Below, piece by piece: positions 1 to 7,550 of a stretch of 42,955 nucleotides of DNA. The translations under genes were made by a program, and so were the position numbers. The DNA lies in NCBI RefSeq assembly GCF_003953935.1, contig NZ_RXLQ01000009.1, positions 1 through 42,955 on the forward strand, given 5' to 3'. The stretch is from Massilia atriviolacea. Its GTDB lineage: Bacteria; Pseudomonadota; Gammaproteobacteria; Burkholderiales; Burkholderiaceae_D. Below the pieces are notes generated by a model. That model was not told the DNA's origin. It made no database searches and saw only the letters and a list, made by a program, of their open reading frames with translations. Positions within the stretch are counted from its first letter, which is position 1. Every line of letters starts with the position of its first letter.

Positions 1-123
1 GGCAGCCTGGAAGAACAGGCGGCGCGCCTGGCCGATGTGGCGGGAGGGTTCAAGCTGGCGGTGGCGGCAGGACGGCCGTTGCAGCGGGTGGCGGGCAAGG
101 CGCCGTTGAAACTGGCGGCTTGA
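1..123 (+). CDS. Methyl-accepting chemotaxis protein, C-terminal end (partial)
   Basis: Only the last 40 codons are in the window; the gene enters from the left edge in frame 1 and stops with TGA at 121-123. The visible peptide begins GSLEEQAARLADVAGGFKL, which is the conserved tail of the cytoplasmic signalling domain of MCPs from beta- and gammaproteobacteria (the segment after the EEAAAA stretch, ending in V-x-x-F-K-L). About 20 extra residues follow, ending APLKLAA. Such proteins sense ligands and control CheA. No pentapeptide CheR/CheB tether is seen at the end. The identification rests on this short tail only; sensor domain and ligand cannot be known from this window. Confidence 0.75.
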   Translation, partial: GSLEEQAARLADVAGGFKLAVAAGRPLQRVAGKAPLKLAA

Positions 124-185
124 GGCAAACCTCCACGCAACGGCTTCAGGATGCGTCCGAGTGATAAAAGAGGAAAACTTCGAAA

Positions 186-676
186 TCTCGTCGTTCCGGC
201 GCAGGCGGGAACCCAGGTTCGTGCTGAAAGCACCGGCTAAAACTGCGAACTTGGGTCCCCGCCTGCGCGGGGACGACGGTGGTTAAAGCAATTCCAGCGT
301 CGAGAACCTGGAGGAAAACGCGATCACCTCGTCGTTCCCGCGCAGGCGGGGACGACGGTGGCTGAAGCAACACCAGCGTCGAGAACCGGGAGGAAAACGC
401 GATGATCTCGTCGTTCCCGCGCAGGCGGGAACCCAAGTTCGCGCTGAAGGCACCGGCTAAAACTGCGAACTGGGGTCCCCGCCTGCGCGGGGACGACGGT
501 GGTTAAAGCAGCATCAGCGTCGAGAACCGGGAGGAAAACGCGATCATCGCGAACCGGGACGAAAACGCGATCATCTCGTCGTTCCCGCGCAGGCGGGAAC
601 CCAAGTTCGCGCTGAAGGCACCGGCTAAAACTGCGAACTGGGTTCCCCGTCTGCGCGGGGACGACGGTGGCTGAAG
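186..676. repeat. Array of long imperfect palindromic repeats (REP/BIME-like), one unit collapsed
   Basis: The 583-base gap 124-706 has no credible gene; it is filled by a repeat. Full units start near 186, 406 and 574. Each has a left arm (CGTCGTTCCCGCGCAGGCGG continuing to AACCCAAGTTCGC), a loop of about 22 bases and a right arm that is its near reverse complement (GCGAACTGGGGTCCCCGCCTG continuing to GCGGGGACGACG). A linker containing CAGCGTCGAGAACC follows. A fourth unit at about 326-405 lacks the inside of the palindrome and joins left arm to right arm at a shared GCGGG. Related single copies lie at 11318-11406 and 14733-14770. Short reading frames here are by-products of the repeat. A role in transcription termination or nucleoid binding is possible but not shown. 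Confidence 0.85.
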
Positions 677-706
677 CACCGCGAGGGTAGAGAACAGGAG
701 CGGGGC

Positions 707-1945
707 TCACGTCCCCAAAAACATCTCCTGCAGATCATTCAAGAAACGCTGTCCCAGCTCGGTCGGCCGGATGATCTTGTGATCGCGGTAAATCAAGCCC
801 TTCGCCTCCGCCGCATTGAGCGTCTGCTCGATCGCATTGATCCCCATCCCGGTGCGTTCCCCGAACAGGTTCGGCGAAAACCCCTCGGTCAACCGCAAGG
901 TATTGAGCATGAACTCGAACCCCATGTCGGCCCGGCCGATCTCGCGTTCCTCCTGCACCGGATTGCCGGCCCGCGCCGCCTCGATAAACGCCTTCGGCTG
1001 CTTGTAGCGCGCCTGGCGCAGCACCCGGTGCGGGAACGATATCTTCGAATGCGCACCCGCCCCGATCCCCAGGTAATCGCCGAACTCCCAGTAATTCACA
1101 TTGTGCTTCGCGCGCCGCCCCGGCTGCGCATACGCCGACACTTCGTAATGCCCGTACCCCGCCGCCGCCGTCTCGGCCGCGATCATGTCCTGCATGTCGG
1201 CGCTGGCGTCATCGTCCGGCAGCGCCGGCGGATACTTGGCGAACAGGGTGTTCGGCTCCATCGTCAGGTGGTACAGCGACAAATGCGGCGGCGCGAACGA
1301 CAGCGCCGTCTCCAGGTCGAGCCGCGCTTCTTCCAGCGTCTGGGTCGGCAGGGCGTACATCAGGTCCAGGTTGAAGTTGTCGAAGTTCGCATGCGCGATC
1401 TCGACCGCCCGCCTGGCCTCGTTGTCGTCATGGATGCGCCCCAGCGCCTTGAGGTGCTTGCCGCTGAAGCTCTGGATGCCGATCGACAGGCGGTTGATGC
1501 CGCTGGCCCGGAACGACTTGAACTTCTCCGCTTCGAAGGTGCCCGGATTGGCTTCCATCGTCACTTCGGCGTCCACGTCCAGCGGCAGCAGGGTGCGCAC
1601 GTCCGACATCAGCCGGTCCAGGCCCCTGGCCGACATCAGGCTCGGCGTGCCGCCGCCGATGAAGATGGTGTAGATCTTGCGGCCCCAGATCAGGGGCAGC
1701 GACTGCTCCAGGTCGAGCCGCAGCGCGTCCAGATACGCTTCTTCCGGCAGTTCGCCGCGCGCCTCGTGCGAATTGAAGTCGCAATAAGGGCACTTCTTCA
1801 CGCACCACGGATAGTGGATGTACAGCGACAGCGGCGGCAGCGCGCTCAGGTTCAAGGCGCCCGGTTGCAGGTATTGCAGGGCGCTGGCGGCCGGCGAGCG
1901 CGGTTCAGGACTAACGGCGCTGCCGGCGACTTTGATCGGAATCAT
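707..1945 (-). CDS. hemW: HemW, radical SAM heme chaperone (HemN-like)
   Basis: Radical SAM protein of 412 residues. The 4Fe-4S motif CxxxCxxC is seen as C48-VKK-C52-PY-C55 after IHYPW, followed by the glycine-rich GGGTPS SAM site and the HemW C-terminal winged-helix region. HemW-type proteins bind heme and are thought to deliver it to respiratory enzymes; they were long annotated as coproporphyrinogen III oxidase, but CxxxCxxC followed by DFN is typical of HemW. The start is taken at ATG 1945 rather than an upstream in-frame start, because this ATG overlaps the rdgB stop as ATGA (1942-1945), a classic translational coupling. It is the last gene of the rdgB-hemW pair. An RdgB-HemW order is common in betaproteobacteria. 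Confidence 0.93.
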   Translation of the reverse strand: MIPIKVAGSAVSPEPRSPAASALQYLQPGALNLSALPPLSLYIHYPWCVKKCPYCDFNSHEARGELPEEAYLDALRLDLEQSLPLIWGRKIYTIFIGGGTPSLMSARGLDRLMSDVRTLLPLDVDAEVTMEANPGTFEAEKFKSFRASGINRLSIGIQSFSGKHLKALGRIHDDNEARRAVEIAHANFDNFNLDLMYALPTQTLEEARLDLETALSFAPPHLSLYHLTMEPNTLFAKYPPALPDDDASADMQDMIAAETAAAGYGHYEVSAYAQPGRRAKHNVNYWEFGDYLGIGAGAHSKISFPHRVLRQARYKQPKAFIEAARAGNPVQEEREIGRADMGFEFMLNTLRLTEGFSPNLFGERTGMGINAIEQTLNAAEAKGLIYRDHKIIRPTELGQRFLNDLQEMFLGT

Positions 1946-2526
1946 TTCAGCTTCTCTACCAGCGCGCGCAGGGCCTGGCCTCGGTGCGACAGCGCGTTCT
2001 TCTCGGCCGGCGTCAGTTCGGCGGTGCACTTGCCGAGCGAAGGAATGAAGAAGTGCGGATCGTAGCCGAAGCCGCCCGTGCCGCGCGCTTCGGCGACGAT
2101 GTCGCCATTCCAGCGGCCGTCGGCGATGACCGGCTGCGGGTCGTCGGCGTGGCGCACGAACACCAGCACGCAGTAGTAATACGCCGATTTGTCGGCATGG
2201 GGGGCCAGGTCGGCGATGAGTTTCTCGTTATTGCGGGCGTCCGATTTGGGCTCGCCGGCAAAGCGCGCCGACCACACGCCGGGCGCGCCGCCCAGGGCAT
2301 TGACGCACACGCCGGAATCGTCGGCCAGCGCCGGCAAACCGGTCATGCGCGACGCGTGGCGGGCTTTTTCGAGCGCGTTTTCGACGAAGGTGGCGAACGG
2401 CTCCTCGGCTTCGGGGACGTCGAACTCACCCTGCGCGTGCAGGGTAAAGCCGATGGGGCCGAGGATTTCGCCAAACTCCTTGAGTTTGCCGGCGTTGTTG
2501 GAAGCGAGGATGAGGCGTTGGGTCAT
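1942..2526 (-). CDS. rdgB: RdgB, XTP/dITP diphosphatase
   Basis: Protein of 194 residues of the Ham1/RdgB family, which hydrolyses dITP, XTP and other non-canonical purine nucleotides to monophosphates and so keeps them out of DNA and RNA. Visible signatures are the N-terminal LILASNNAGKLKEF substrate loop, ADDSG with the metal-binding acidic residues, GAPGVWSARFAG, and GGFGYDP near residue 150. The length is typical. The start is the ATG at 2526 (MTQRLILASNN); a longer upstream reading frame adds about 75 low-complexity residues absent from the family. It is coupled to hemW by a 4-base ATGA overlap. In relatives rph usually sits directly upstream; here about 5 kb intervenes. Confidence 0.95.
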   Translation of the reverse strand: MTQRLILASNNAGKLKEFGEILGPIGFTLHAQGEFDVPEAEEPFATFVENALEKARHASRMTGLPALADDSGVCVNALGGAPGVWSARFAGEPKSDARNNEKLIADLAPHADKSAYYYCVLVFVRHADDPQPVIADGRWNGDIVAEARGTGGFGYDPHFFIPSLGKCTAELTPAEKNALSHRGQALRALVEKLK

Positions 2527-2761
2527 AAGAGTCTGGTCTGGCGGGTGATGGATGCCAGCGGCATCCGCAAGTGCGTATTTTAGCGCCAATGGCCGGCCGC
2601 CTGGCCGGCGCGCGGCTTTCGCAGGATTTTGCGGGGCAAACACTGTACTATATCGGCATCTCAAATTGACGGTGGAAATCCGATGGCGACAGCAGCGCAC
2701 ACTGACCAAGACGCAGGCATGCGCACCGGGAGCTGCCTTGCTTGACGTCGACAAGCCCGAA

Positions 2762-3769
2762 ATGAGCTACGGTTCCGATCCATCGGGACTGGTGTGGGGC
2801 TATCTGTTCGGCGTCACGCCGGAAGCGCTGCCGGTCGATTCGGCCGCCGCCCTGGCCTGGATGCGCGACCACGCCGCCAACAACCCCTCGCAGTTCATCT
2901 GGCTGCACTTCAACCTGTCCAACGCGGCCAGCGAAAAGTGGCTGACCACGCACGCCAACCTGGCCGACGAATTCTACGAAACGCTGCACACCGGCTCGCG
3001 CTCGACCCGCATCGAACTGGCCGAAGACACCCTGATCGCGGTGGTCAACGATGTGCTGCACAATTTTTCGTTCGAAGAATCCGACATTTCGACCCTGTGG
3101 GTCAGCGTGGCGCGCAATGTGGTCGTCAGCGCGCGCAGGAAGCCCCTGCAGTCGATCGAGCGCGTGCGCCAGGCGGTGCGCCACGGCGAACCGGTGCGCT
3201 CCTCGGTCGAACTGCTGATCCACCTGCTGCGCGACCAGGCCGACGTGCTGGTGAAAATCGTGCGCGACGCGGTCGAACGGGTGGACGACATCGAAGACAA
3301 GCTGCTGGCCGACCGCCCCACCGCCAAGCGCGAAGACCTGGGCGCCATGCGGCGCGTGCTGGTGCGCCTGCAACGCCTGCTGGCGCCGGAGCCGGCGGCC
3401 CTGTTCCGCCTCCTGCAACGCCCGCCCTCGTGGATGGCCGACCTCGATACCCAGGAGCTGCGCGAAGCGACCGAGGAATTCTCGGTGGTGCTGAGCGATA
3501 TGTCGTCGCTGCAGGAACGCATCAAGCTGCTGCAGGAAGAAATCGCCGCGCGCGTCAGCGAAGAAACGGGCCGCAGCCTGTTCATTCTGACGATCGTGAC
3601 GGTGCTGGCGCTGCCGATCAATATCATCGCCGGCATGCTGGGCATGAACGTGGGCGGCATTCCGCTGTCGCACCACCCGGCCGGCTTCTGGATCATCGCC
3701 GGGATCATCGCCACGTTCACGGTGGTGGCGGGCTGGCTGGTCACGCGTGCGGCGCGGCGCCTGCGTTAG
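2762..3769 (+). CDS. CorA-family divalent cation transporter, ZntB-like
   Basis: About 335 residues, read away from rdgB. A long cytosolic alpha/beta and coiled-coil domain is followed by two C-terminal membrane helices (about 285-305 and 315-335) joined by a short loop. The signature GMN motif is seen in GMLGMNVGGIP at the end of the first helix, which defines CorA/ZntB pentameric channels for Mg, Zn, Co or Ni. The N-terminal YGSDPSGLVWGYLF and the GGIP after GMN resemble ZntB (zinc) more than CorA (magnesium), but the ion cannot be settled from sequence. Start: ATG 2762 matches family alignment. TTG 2738, with GGGAG five bases upstream, is a credible alternative adding eight residues. Confidence 0.88.
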   Translation: MSYGSDPSGLVWGYLFGVTPEALPVDSAAALAWMRDHAANNPSQFIWLHFNLSNAASEKWLTTHANLADEFYETLHTGSRSTRIELAEDTLIAVVNDVLHNFSFEESDISTLWVSVARNVVVSARRKPLQSIERVRQAVRHGEPVRSSVELLIHLLRDQADVLVKIVRDAVERVDDIEDKLLADRPTAKREDLGAMRRVLVRLQRLLAPEPAALFRLLQRPPSWMADLDTQELREATEEFSVVLSDMSSLQERIKLLQEEIAARVSEETGRSLFILTIVTVLALPINIIAGMLGMNVGGIPLSHHPAGFWIIAGIIATFTVVAGWLVTRAARRLR

Positions 3770-3808
3770 CCACTATGATGGTGTTTTAGTTAATTAACGG
3801 AGGACGCC

Positions 3809-4759
3809 ATGAGCAGACACGAAGCGGCCAGCGCCACCCTGATTGCGGACGCGCTGCACGCGAAGCTGGAAGACCATTTCACCTATCGCGGCATGTGCGA
3901 CGCCTCGGCCGCCGCCGCGCTCGGGGAAGACCTGTTCGTGGTCGCCAACGACGAACGCAACCAGCTCAAGATCTACCAGCGCGGCGTGGCCGACGCGGTG
4001 GAGGTGGTCGACCTGTCGGCGTTTTTGGGCACCAAGAAGAACAAGGAATCGGACCTGGAAGGCGCAGCCACCATCGGCGAGCGGATTTACTGGATTACCT
4101 CGCACGGCCGCAACAAGAAGGGCGAGGTGCAGGAGCGCCGCTTCCGCTTCTTCGCCACCGAGGCGGGCAAGGCGAATGGCAAAGGAAAAGCGCGCCTGCA
4201 ACCGGTCGGCAAGGCCTACAGCGGCCTGCTGGACGACATGATCGCGTCCCAAGCACTGAAAAAATATCCGATCGCGCAGGCATCCGGGATGACGCCGGAA
4301 GCCGATGGCGCTTTCAACATCGAGGGGCTGGCCGCCACGCCCGAAGGGACCTTGCTGATCGGCTTGCGCAATCCGGCGCCCGAGGGCAAGGCGCTGGTGG
4401 TGCATTTGCTGAACCCGGAAAAAGTGGTCGAGGGCGAGCGTGCCGAATTCGGCGAGGCGTTCGAGCTCGATCTGGGCGGTCTGGCGATCCGCAGCATGGA
4501 GCTGGTGGGGCTGGCATACATGATCGTGGCGGGGCCGCCGGCCGATCACGGCGAGTTTGCCCTGTATCGCTGGTCAGGAAAACGGGAGGATGCACCGGAA
4601 CAGCTGGTGCATGAGGATTTTGACGATGTGCGGCCGGAGGCGCTGTTTGCCATTCCCGGCACGCGCAAGGTGCAGATCCTGAGCGACGACGGCGGGCCGC
4701 ATGTGAAGGCGATGGCGCAGGAGGAGCAGACCTTCCGGAGCATTACGGTCGTTCTTTAG
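3809..4759 (+). CDS. DUF3616 family protein
   Basis: Protein of 316 residues, probably cytosolic (no signal peptide or membrane helix seen). The opening YRGMCDASAAAALGEDLFVV, the DLSAFLG...ESDLEGAA segment, RIYWITSHGRNKKG and FNIEGLAATPEG match the pattern of DUF3616 proteins, a family with a predicted beta-propeller fold and no established reaction. Start ATG 3809 has a strong ribosome site (CGGAGG at 3799-3804). It lies 39 bases after the CorA-like gene on the same strand, so the two may be co-transcribed. A strong extended -10 promoter for the tRNA-like gene begins 23 bases after its stop. Function unknown. Confidence 0.8.
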   Translation: MSRHEAASATLIADALHAKLEDHFTYRGMCDASAAAALGEDLFVVANDERNQLKIYQRGVADAVEVVDLSAFLGTKKNKESDLEGAATIGERIYWITSHGRNKKGEVQERRFRFFATEAGKANGKGKARLQPVGKAYSGLLDDMIASQALKKYPIAQASGMTPEADGAFNIEGLAATPEGTLLIGLRNPAPEGKALVVHLLNPEKVVEGERAEFGEAFELDLGGLAIRSMELVGLAYMIVAGPPADHGEFALYRWSGKREDAPEQLVHEDFDDVRPEALFAIPGTRKVQILSDDGGPHVKAMAQEEQTFRSITVVL

Positions 4760-4782
4760 CGCGCTTCCAGGCTTACCGAAAA

Positions 4783-4791
4783 TGCTACAAT
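4783..4791 (+). promoter_or_regulatory. Extended -10 promoter of the tRNA-like gene
   Basis: TGCTACAAT at 4783-4791 is an extended -10 element (TG-N-TACAAT, five of six matches to TATAAT). A -35 hexamer is weak (CTTCCA near 4764), as expected for extended -10 promoters. Seven bases downstream is G4798, the first base of the tRNA-like fold. If transcription starts there the RNA would have no 5' leader, unlike most bacterial tRNAs. The bases between (GCAAGC) are GC-rich, as in stringently controlled stable-RNA promoters. Confidence 0.55.
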
Positions 4792-4797
4792 GCAAGC

Positions 4798-4872
4798 GGA
4801 AAGCCGTGGCGTAATGGAAGCGCGTTTGCATTGCATGCAAAAGGAGCCGGTTCGACCCCGGCCGGCTTTCCA
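4798..4872 (+). tRNA. tRNA-like gene, anticodon UGC (Ala?), atypical 9-bp acceptor stem
   Basis: The sequence folds as a full cloverleaf. Acceptor strands 4798-4806 and 4863-4871 give nine perfect pairs. U8 is followed by a D arm GCGT/GCGC with an AATGGAA loop (A14, G18G19 and A21 present). The anticodon stem TTTGC/GCAAA has loop ATTGCAT: U33, anticodon TGC at 4832-4834, A37. A 4-base variable loop is followed by T arm GCCGG-TTCGACC-CCGGC. It ends with A4872 and no encoded CCA. Anticodon UGC would read alanine GCN codons, but the G3-U70 pair that alanyl-tRNA synthetase needs is absent, and the acceptor plus T stack is 14 pairs instead of 12. It may be a specialised tRNA, a degenerate tRNA or a tRNA mimic. 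It lies directly upstream of the SDR/LRR pair. Confidence 0.6.
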
Positions 4873-5041
4873 CGCGATGGTTCGATGGCCGGTTTCATCG
4901 GCGCCGGAGCGGTTCTGTCGCGCAGCAGCTCCCCTTGCAAGGTGGCCGGCGCCGATGCAAATCCATCCCGTTCTCTTCCTGTTTGAGGCATGGCGCGAAC
5001 CCGGCCTGCTCCAAAGGATCGATTTTTCTACAGACCTTGCG
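4873..5041 (+). other. Leader between tRNA-like gene and SDR gene, with inverted repeat
   Basis: No credible gene here. CATCGGCGCCGG (4896-4907) and CCGGCGCCGATG (4946-4957) are exact inverted repeats 38 bases apart, able to form a stable stem in RNA; each half also contains the palindrome GGCGCC. It could end or process the tRNA-like transcript, or serve as a protein-binding site. No T-run follows directly; a short ATTTTTCTA lies at 5022-5030. Reading frames that cross the tRNA-like gene in the SDR frame are open but implausible as coding. Confidence 0.4.
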
Positions 5042-6355
5042 ATGACTTTCACGAACGAGGACCTGGCCACCACGCTGCGTGTGCTGCAAACCATTGCGGA
5101 CCAGCCGTCCCAGATGAACGCGCATCCGCGTTTCAAGGCGCTGATTGCCAAAATTCAAAAAACGGCCAAGCGCGAGCAGCGCCGGGCGCGCACAGAATTG
5201 TCCACCGAGCAGTTTCACCAGGCCCGCCTGCAAACCGGCATCGTGCAGGCACAGCAAGCAACACCAGCGCTGTTGCCACCGCAGCAGCACGGCGGCAGCA
5301 CCTTGCGTTCCCAGCGCTGCTATATCTGCAAGAAGACCTATCACGAACTGCACCACTTCTATCACCTGCTGTGCCCCGTATGCGCAGCGAAGAACTGGGC
5401 AAAGCGCCAGCAACGCGCCGACCTGGGCGGCTACGTGGCGCTGGTGACAGGCGGGCGCATCAAAATCGGCTTCGAAACGGCATTGCGCTTGCTGCGCGAC
5501 GGCGCCCGCGTGATAGTCACCACGCGTTTCCCGCGCGACGCCGAGCGGCGCTTCCTGTGCGAGCCGGATGCCGGCGCATGGCGCGACCGGCTGACGCTGG
5601 AAGCACTGGACCTGCGCAATATTGCGTCGGTCGAGGCTTTGGCCGACACCCTTTGCCGCGACCTGCCCCACCTCGACATCGTCATCAATAACGCGGCGCA
5701 GACCATCAAGCGCCCGCGCGAATTCTATGCCGCCCTGATGGCCGCCGAGCCCACGCCGTGGCTGCTGGAGGCAAGCAGCCAATACCTCGGACAGCTGCCG
5801 GGCTACGAAAACTACTTCTTGCGCAATGAGCTGGACAGCTACGGGCAGGCGCTCGACAAGCGTCCCAGCAATTCGTGGTCCCAGCGGCTGCACGAGGTGT
5901 CCACGCTGGAACTGGTGGAAGTGCAAGTGGTCAACGCGATCGCGCCCTTTCTGCTGACCTCGCGCCTTCGCCCCGCGATGCTGCGCTCGCCTAACCAGAG
6001 GCGCTTCGTGATCCAGGCGTCGGCCATGGAAGGGCAGTTCAACCGGCAGGACAAGACCGCGTTCCATCCGCATACGAACATGGCCAAGGCCGCATTGAAC
6101 ATGCTGGTGCGCACCAGCGCCCAGGACTGGGCGCGCGACGGCATCTACATGAACGCCGTGGACACGGGCTGGATTACCGACGAAAAGCCCTACCCCAATG
6201 CCGAGCGGATGCGGCAGGAACAGCACTTCTACCCGCCGCTCGATGTCATCGACGGCATGGCGCGCCTGATCGATCCGGTCGCCCGCGGCATCAACGAGCC
6301 CGACACGCCCCTGTTCGGCCATTTTCTCAAGGATTACGAGCCCTATGCCTGGTGA
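5042..6355 (+). CDS. Zinc-ribbon short-chain dehydrogenase/reductase homologue lacking catalytic Tyr
   Basis: 437 residues from ATG 5042. Residues 1-90 are a helical, basic region of no recognised family. Residues 93-114 hold a CxxC-x14-CxxC metal site (C93, C96, C111, C114). From about 130 there is a Rossmann short-chain dehydrogenase domain: VALVTGGRIKIGFETAL as cofactor loop (TGxxxxxG spacing), DLRNIASVEAL, and NNAAQT in place of NNAG. The Ser position is in QASAMEG, but the usual YxxxK reads T-N-M-A-K, so the catalytic Tyr is Thr. It may bind NAD(P) without standard catalysis. About 50 residues are inserted between the NNA motif and the Ser motif. Its end overlaps the LRR gene by 11 bases. 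Substrate unknown. The start is uncertain because no strong ribosome site is visible. Confidence 0.75.
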   Translation: MTFTNEDLATTLRVLQTIADQPSQMNAHPRFKALIAKIQKTAKREQRRARTELSTEQFHQARLQTGIVQAQQATPALLPPQQHGGSTLRSQRCYICKKTYHELHHFYHLLCPVCAAKNWAKRQQRADLGGYVALVTGGRIKIGFETALRLLRDGARVIVTTRFPRDAERRFLCEPDAGAWRDRLTLEALDLRNIASVEALADTLCRDLPHLDIVINNAAQTIKRPREFYAALMAAEPTPWLLEASSQYLGQLPGYENYFLRNELDSYGQALDKRPSNSWSQRLHEVSTLELVEVQVVNAIAPFLLTSRLRPAMLRSPNQRRFVIQASAMEGQFNRQDKTAFHPHTNMAKAALNMLVRTSAQDWARDGIYMNAVDTGWITDEKPYPNAERMRQEQHFYPPLDVIDGMARLIDPVARGINEPDTPLFGHFLKDYEPYAW

Positions 6356-7550
6356 ACCTTCGCTGCCGCTGCGCCAGCCCATCGCCGCTCCGGCTGCGCA
6401 GGACGGCAGTGCCGTGCAATGCCCGGTCCATCGTGTCGAGATCACGCCGTGCGACGCAGCCGAGCTGGCGCCCTTGCTGGCCTACCTGGGCGCCAATCAA
6501 GCGCTGCAAGGCAGTCAGTACTTTCCCCGTGGCGCCGTGCTGGAAGATGGCAGGCTGGACCTCTGCAAGCAAAGCCTGGGCACCGACAACTGCCTGCGGA
6601 TCGCGCAGGCGCTGCAGGGCAACACCCAGGTGCGCAGCCTCATGCTGGGCACCGACGCGATTGGCGATACCGGTGCGCATGCGGTAGCCGAGCTGCTGGA
6701 CAAAAACGCCCATCTGCAGGTGCTCTACCTGGGCTGCAACAACATTGGCCCCCAGGGAGCGCGCTGGCTTGGCGCCGCGCTGGCGCAGAACGCGCAGCTC
6801 ACCGGCCTCTGGTTGAAGCGCAACCCCCTGGGACCGGAGGGCGCTGCCAGCATCGCGCAGATGCTGCGTAGCAATCGGCACTTGGGCGTTCTCGACCTCG
6901 TCAATACCGATCTGCGCGCTGCGGGCCTGGACGCCATCGTCGATGCCTTGTGCACCGATAACCGCACCATGCACACCCTGTACCTGAGCGGCAACGGCCT
7001 GGGGCCGCCCGCCGCTGCAGCCTTGTCCCGGCTGCTGCGCGAAGCGCCGCACGTCACGGCGCTCTACCTTAGCGTGAATCGCCTGGGGGACGAAGGCACG
7101 GCCATGCTGGCCGAAGCGCTCCATGTGAACCGCAGCTTGCGGACACTGGACCTGGCCAGCAATGGCATCGGCCCGGAGGGGGCCAGGGCCTTGTTCGCGG
7201 CGCTGCAGCGACATCCCGCCATCGAATGCCTTAACCTGGGCTATGCTCCTTCTACCAGAGTGCTGGGCGCGTCGGCAAATCGCATCGGCGATCAAGGTGT
7301 CGAGCACGCGATGGGAATGCTGTCGGAATCGCGCACCTTGCGCAGCCTGGATTTGACGCGCAATGGCGTGACGGCCCGAGGGCTGGGAGCGCTGGACAGG
7401 GCCCTGTCCGGCAATCGGCATCTCGGCCGCCTGCTGGTCGATGGCAGCCTGCCCGACGCGCTGGCCGAGCGCCTGGCGCGCAACCGCGTGGACCATGGCG
7501 ATCTTCCGGTTCCACTTGACCGGGCGTTGATCAAGAGTGTCTACCGCTGA
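6345..7550 (+). CDS. Leucine-rich-repeat protein, ribonuclease-inhibitor type
   Basis: 401 residues. From about residue 85 to 385 it consists of roughly nine 28-residue repeats of the ribonuclease-inhibitor/NLR class, for example LQVLYLGCNNIGPQGARWLG and LRTLDLASNGIGPEGARALF. One repeat is lengthened (GYAPSTRVLGASANRIG). No signal peptide, membrane helix or enzymatic domain is seen, so it is probably a cytosolic protein-binding solenoid. Such repeats are commoner in eukaryotes and in effectors of host-associated bacteria. Start ATG 6345 lies inside the end of the SDR gene (11-base overlap), with AAGGA at 6329-6333, so the two are almost certainly co-translated and may act together. It is convergent with rph, 39 bases away. 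Partner unknown. Confidence 0.82.
   Translation: MPGEPSLPLRQPIAAPAAQDGSAVQCPVHRVEITPCDAAELAPLLAYLGANQALQGSQYFPRGAVLEDGRLDLCKQSLGTDNCLRIAQALQGNTQVRSLMLGTDAIGDTGAHAVAELLDKNAHLQVLYLGCNNIGPQGARWLGAALAQNAQLTGLWLKRNPLGPEGAASIAQMLRSNRHLGVLDLVNTDLRAAGLDAIVDALCTDNRTMHTLYLSGNGLGPPAAAALSRLLREAPHVTALYLSVNRLGDEGTAMLAEALHVNRSLRTLDLASNGIGPEGARALFAALQRHPAIECLNLGYAPSTRVLGASANRIGDQGVEHAMGMLSESRTLRSLDLTRNGVTARGLGALDRALSGNRHLGRLLVDGSLPDALAERLARNRVDHGDLPVPLDRALIKSVYR

Noticed and set aside
186-676. CRISPR-like array
   Set aside because: The repeats are long palindromes with near-identical linkers rather than unique spacers, spacing is irregular, and no cas gene is near.
146-710. Minus-strand open frames of 96 and 128 codons in the repeat array
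   Set aside because: They are repetitive translations of the palindromic units (PAQAGT, FPPARERR patterns) with no independent coding support.
4790-5041. 84-codon N-terminal extension of the SDR protein across the tRNA-like gene
   Set aside because: It would translate the tRNA-like fold, and the extension has no family resemblance; ATG 5042 gives a normal-looking N-terminus.
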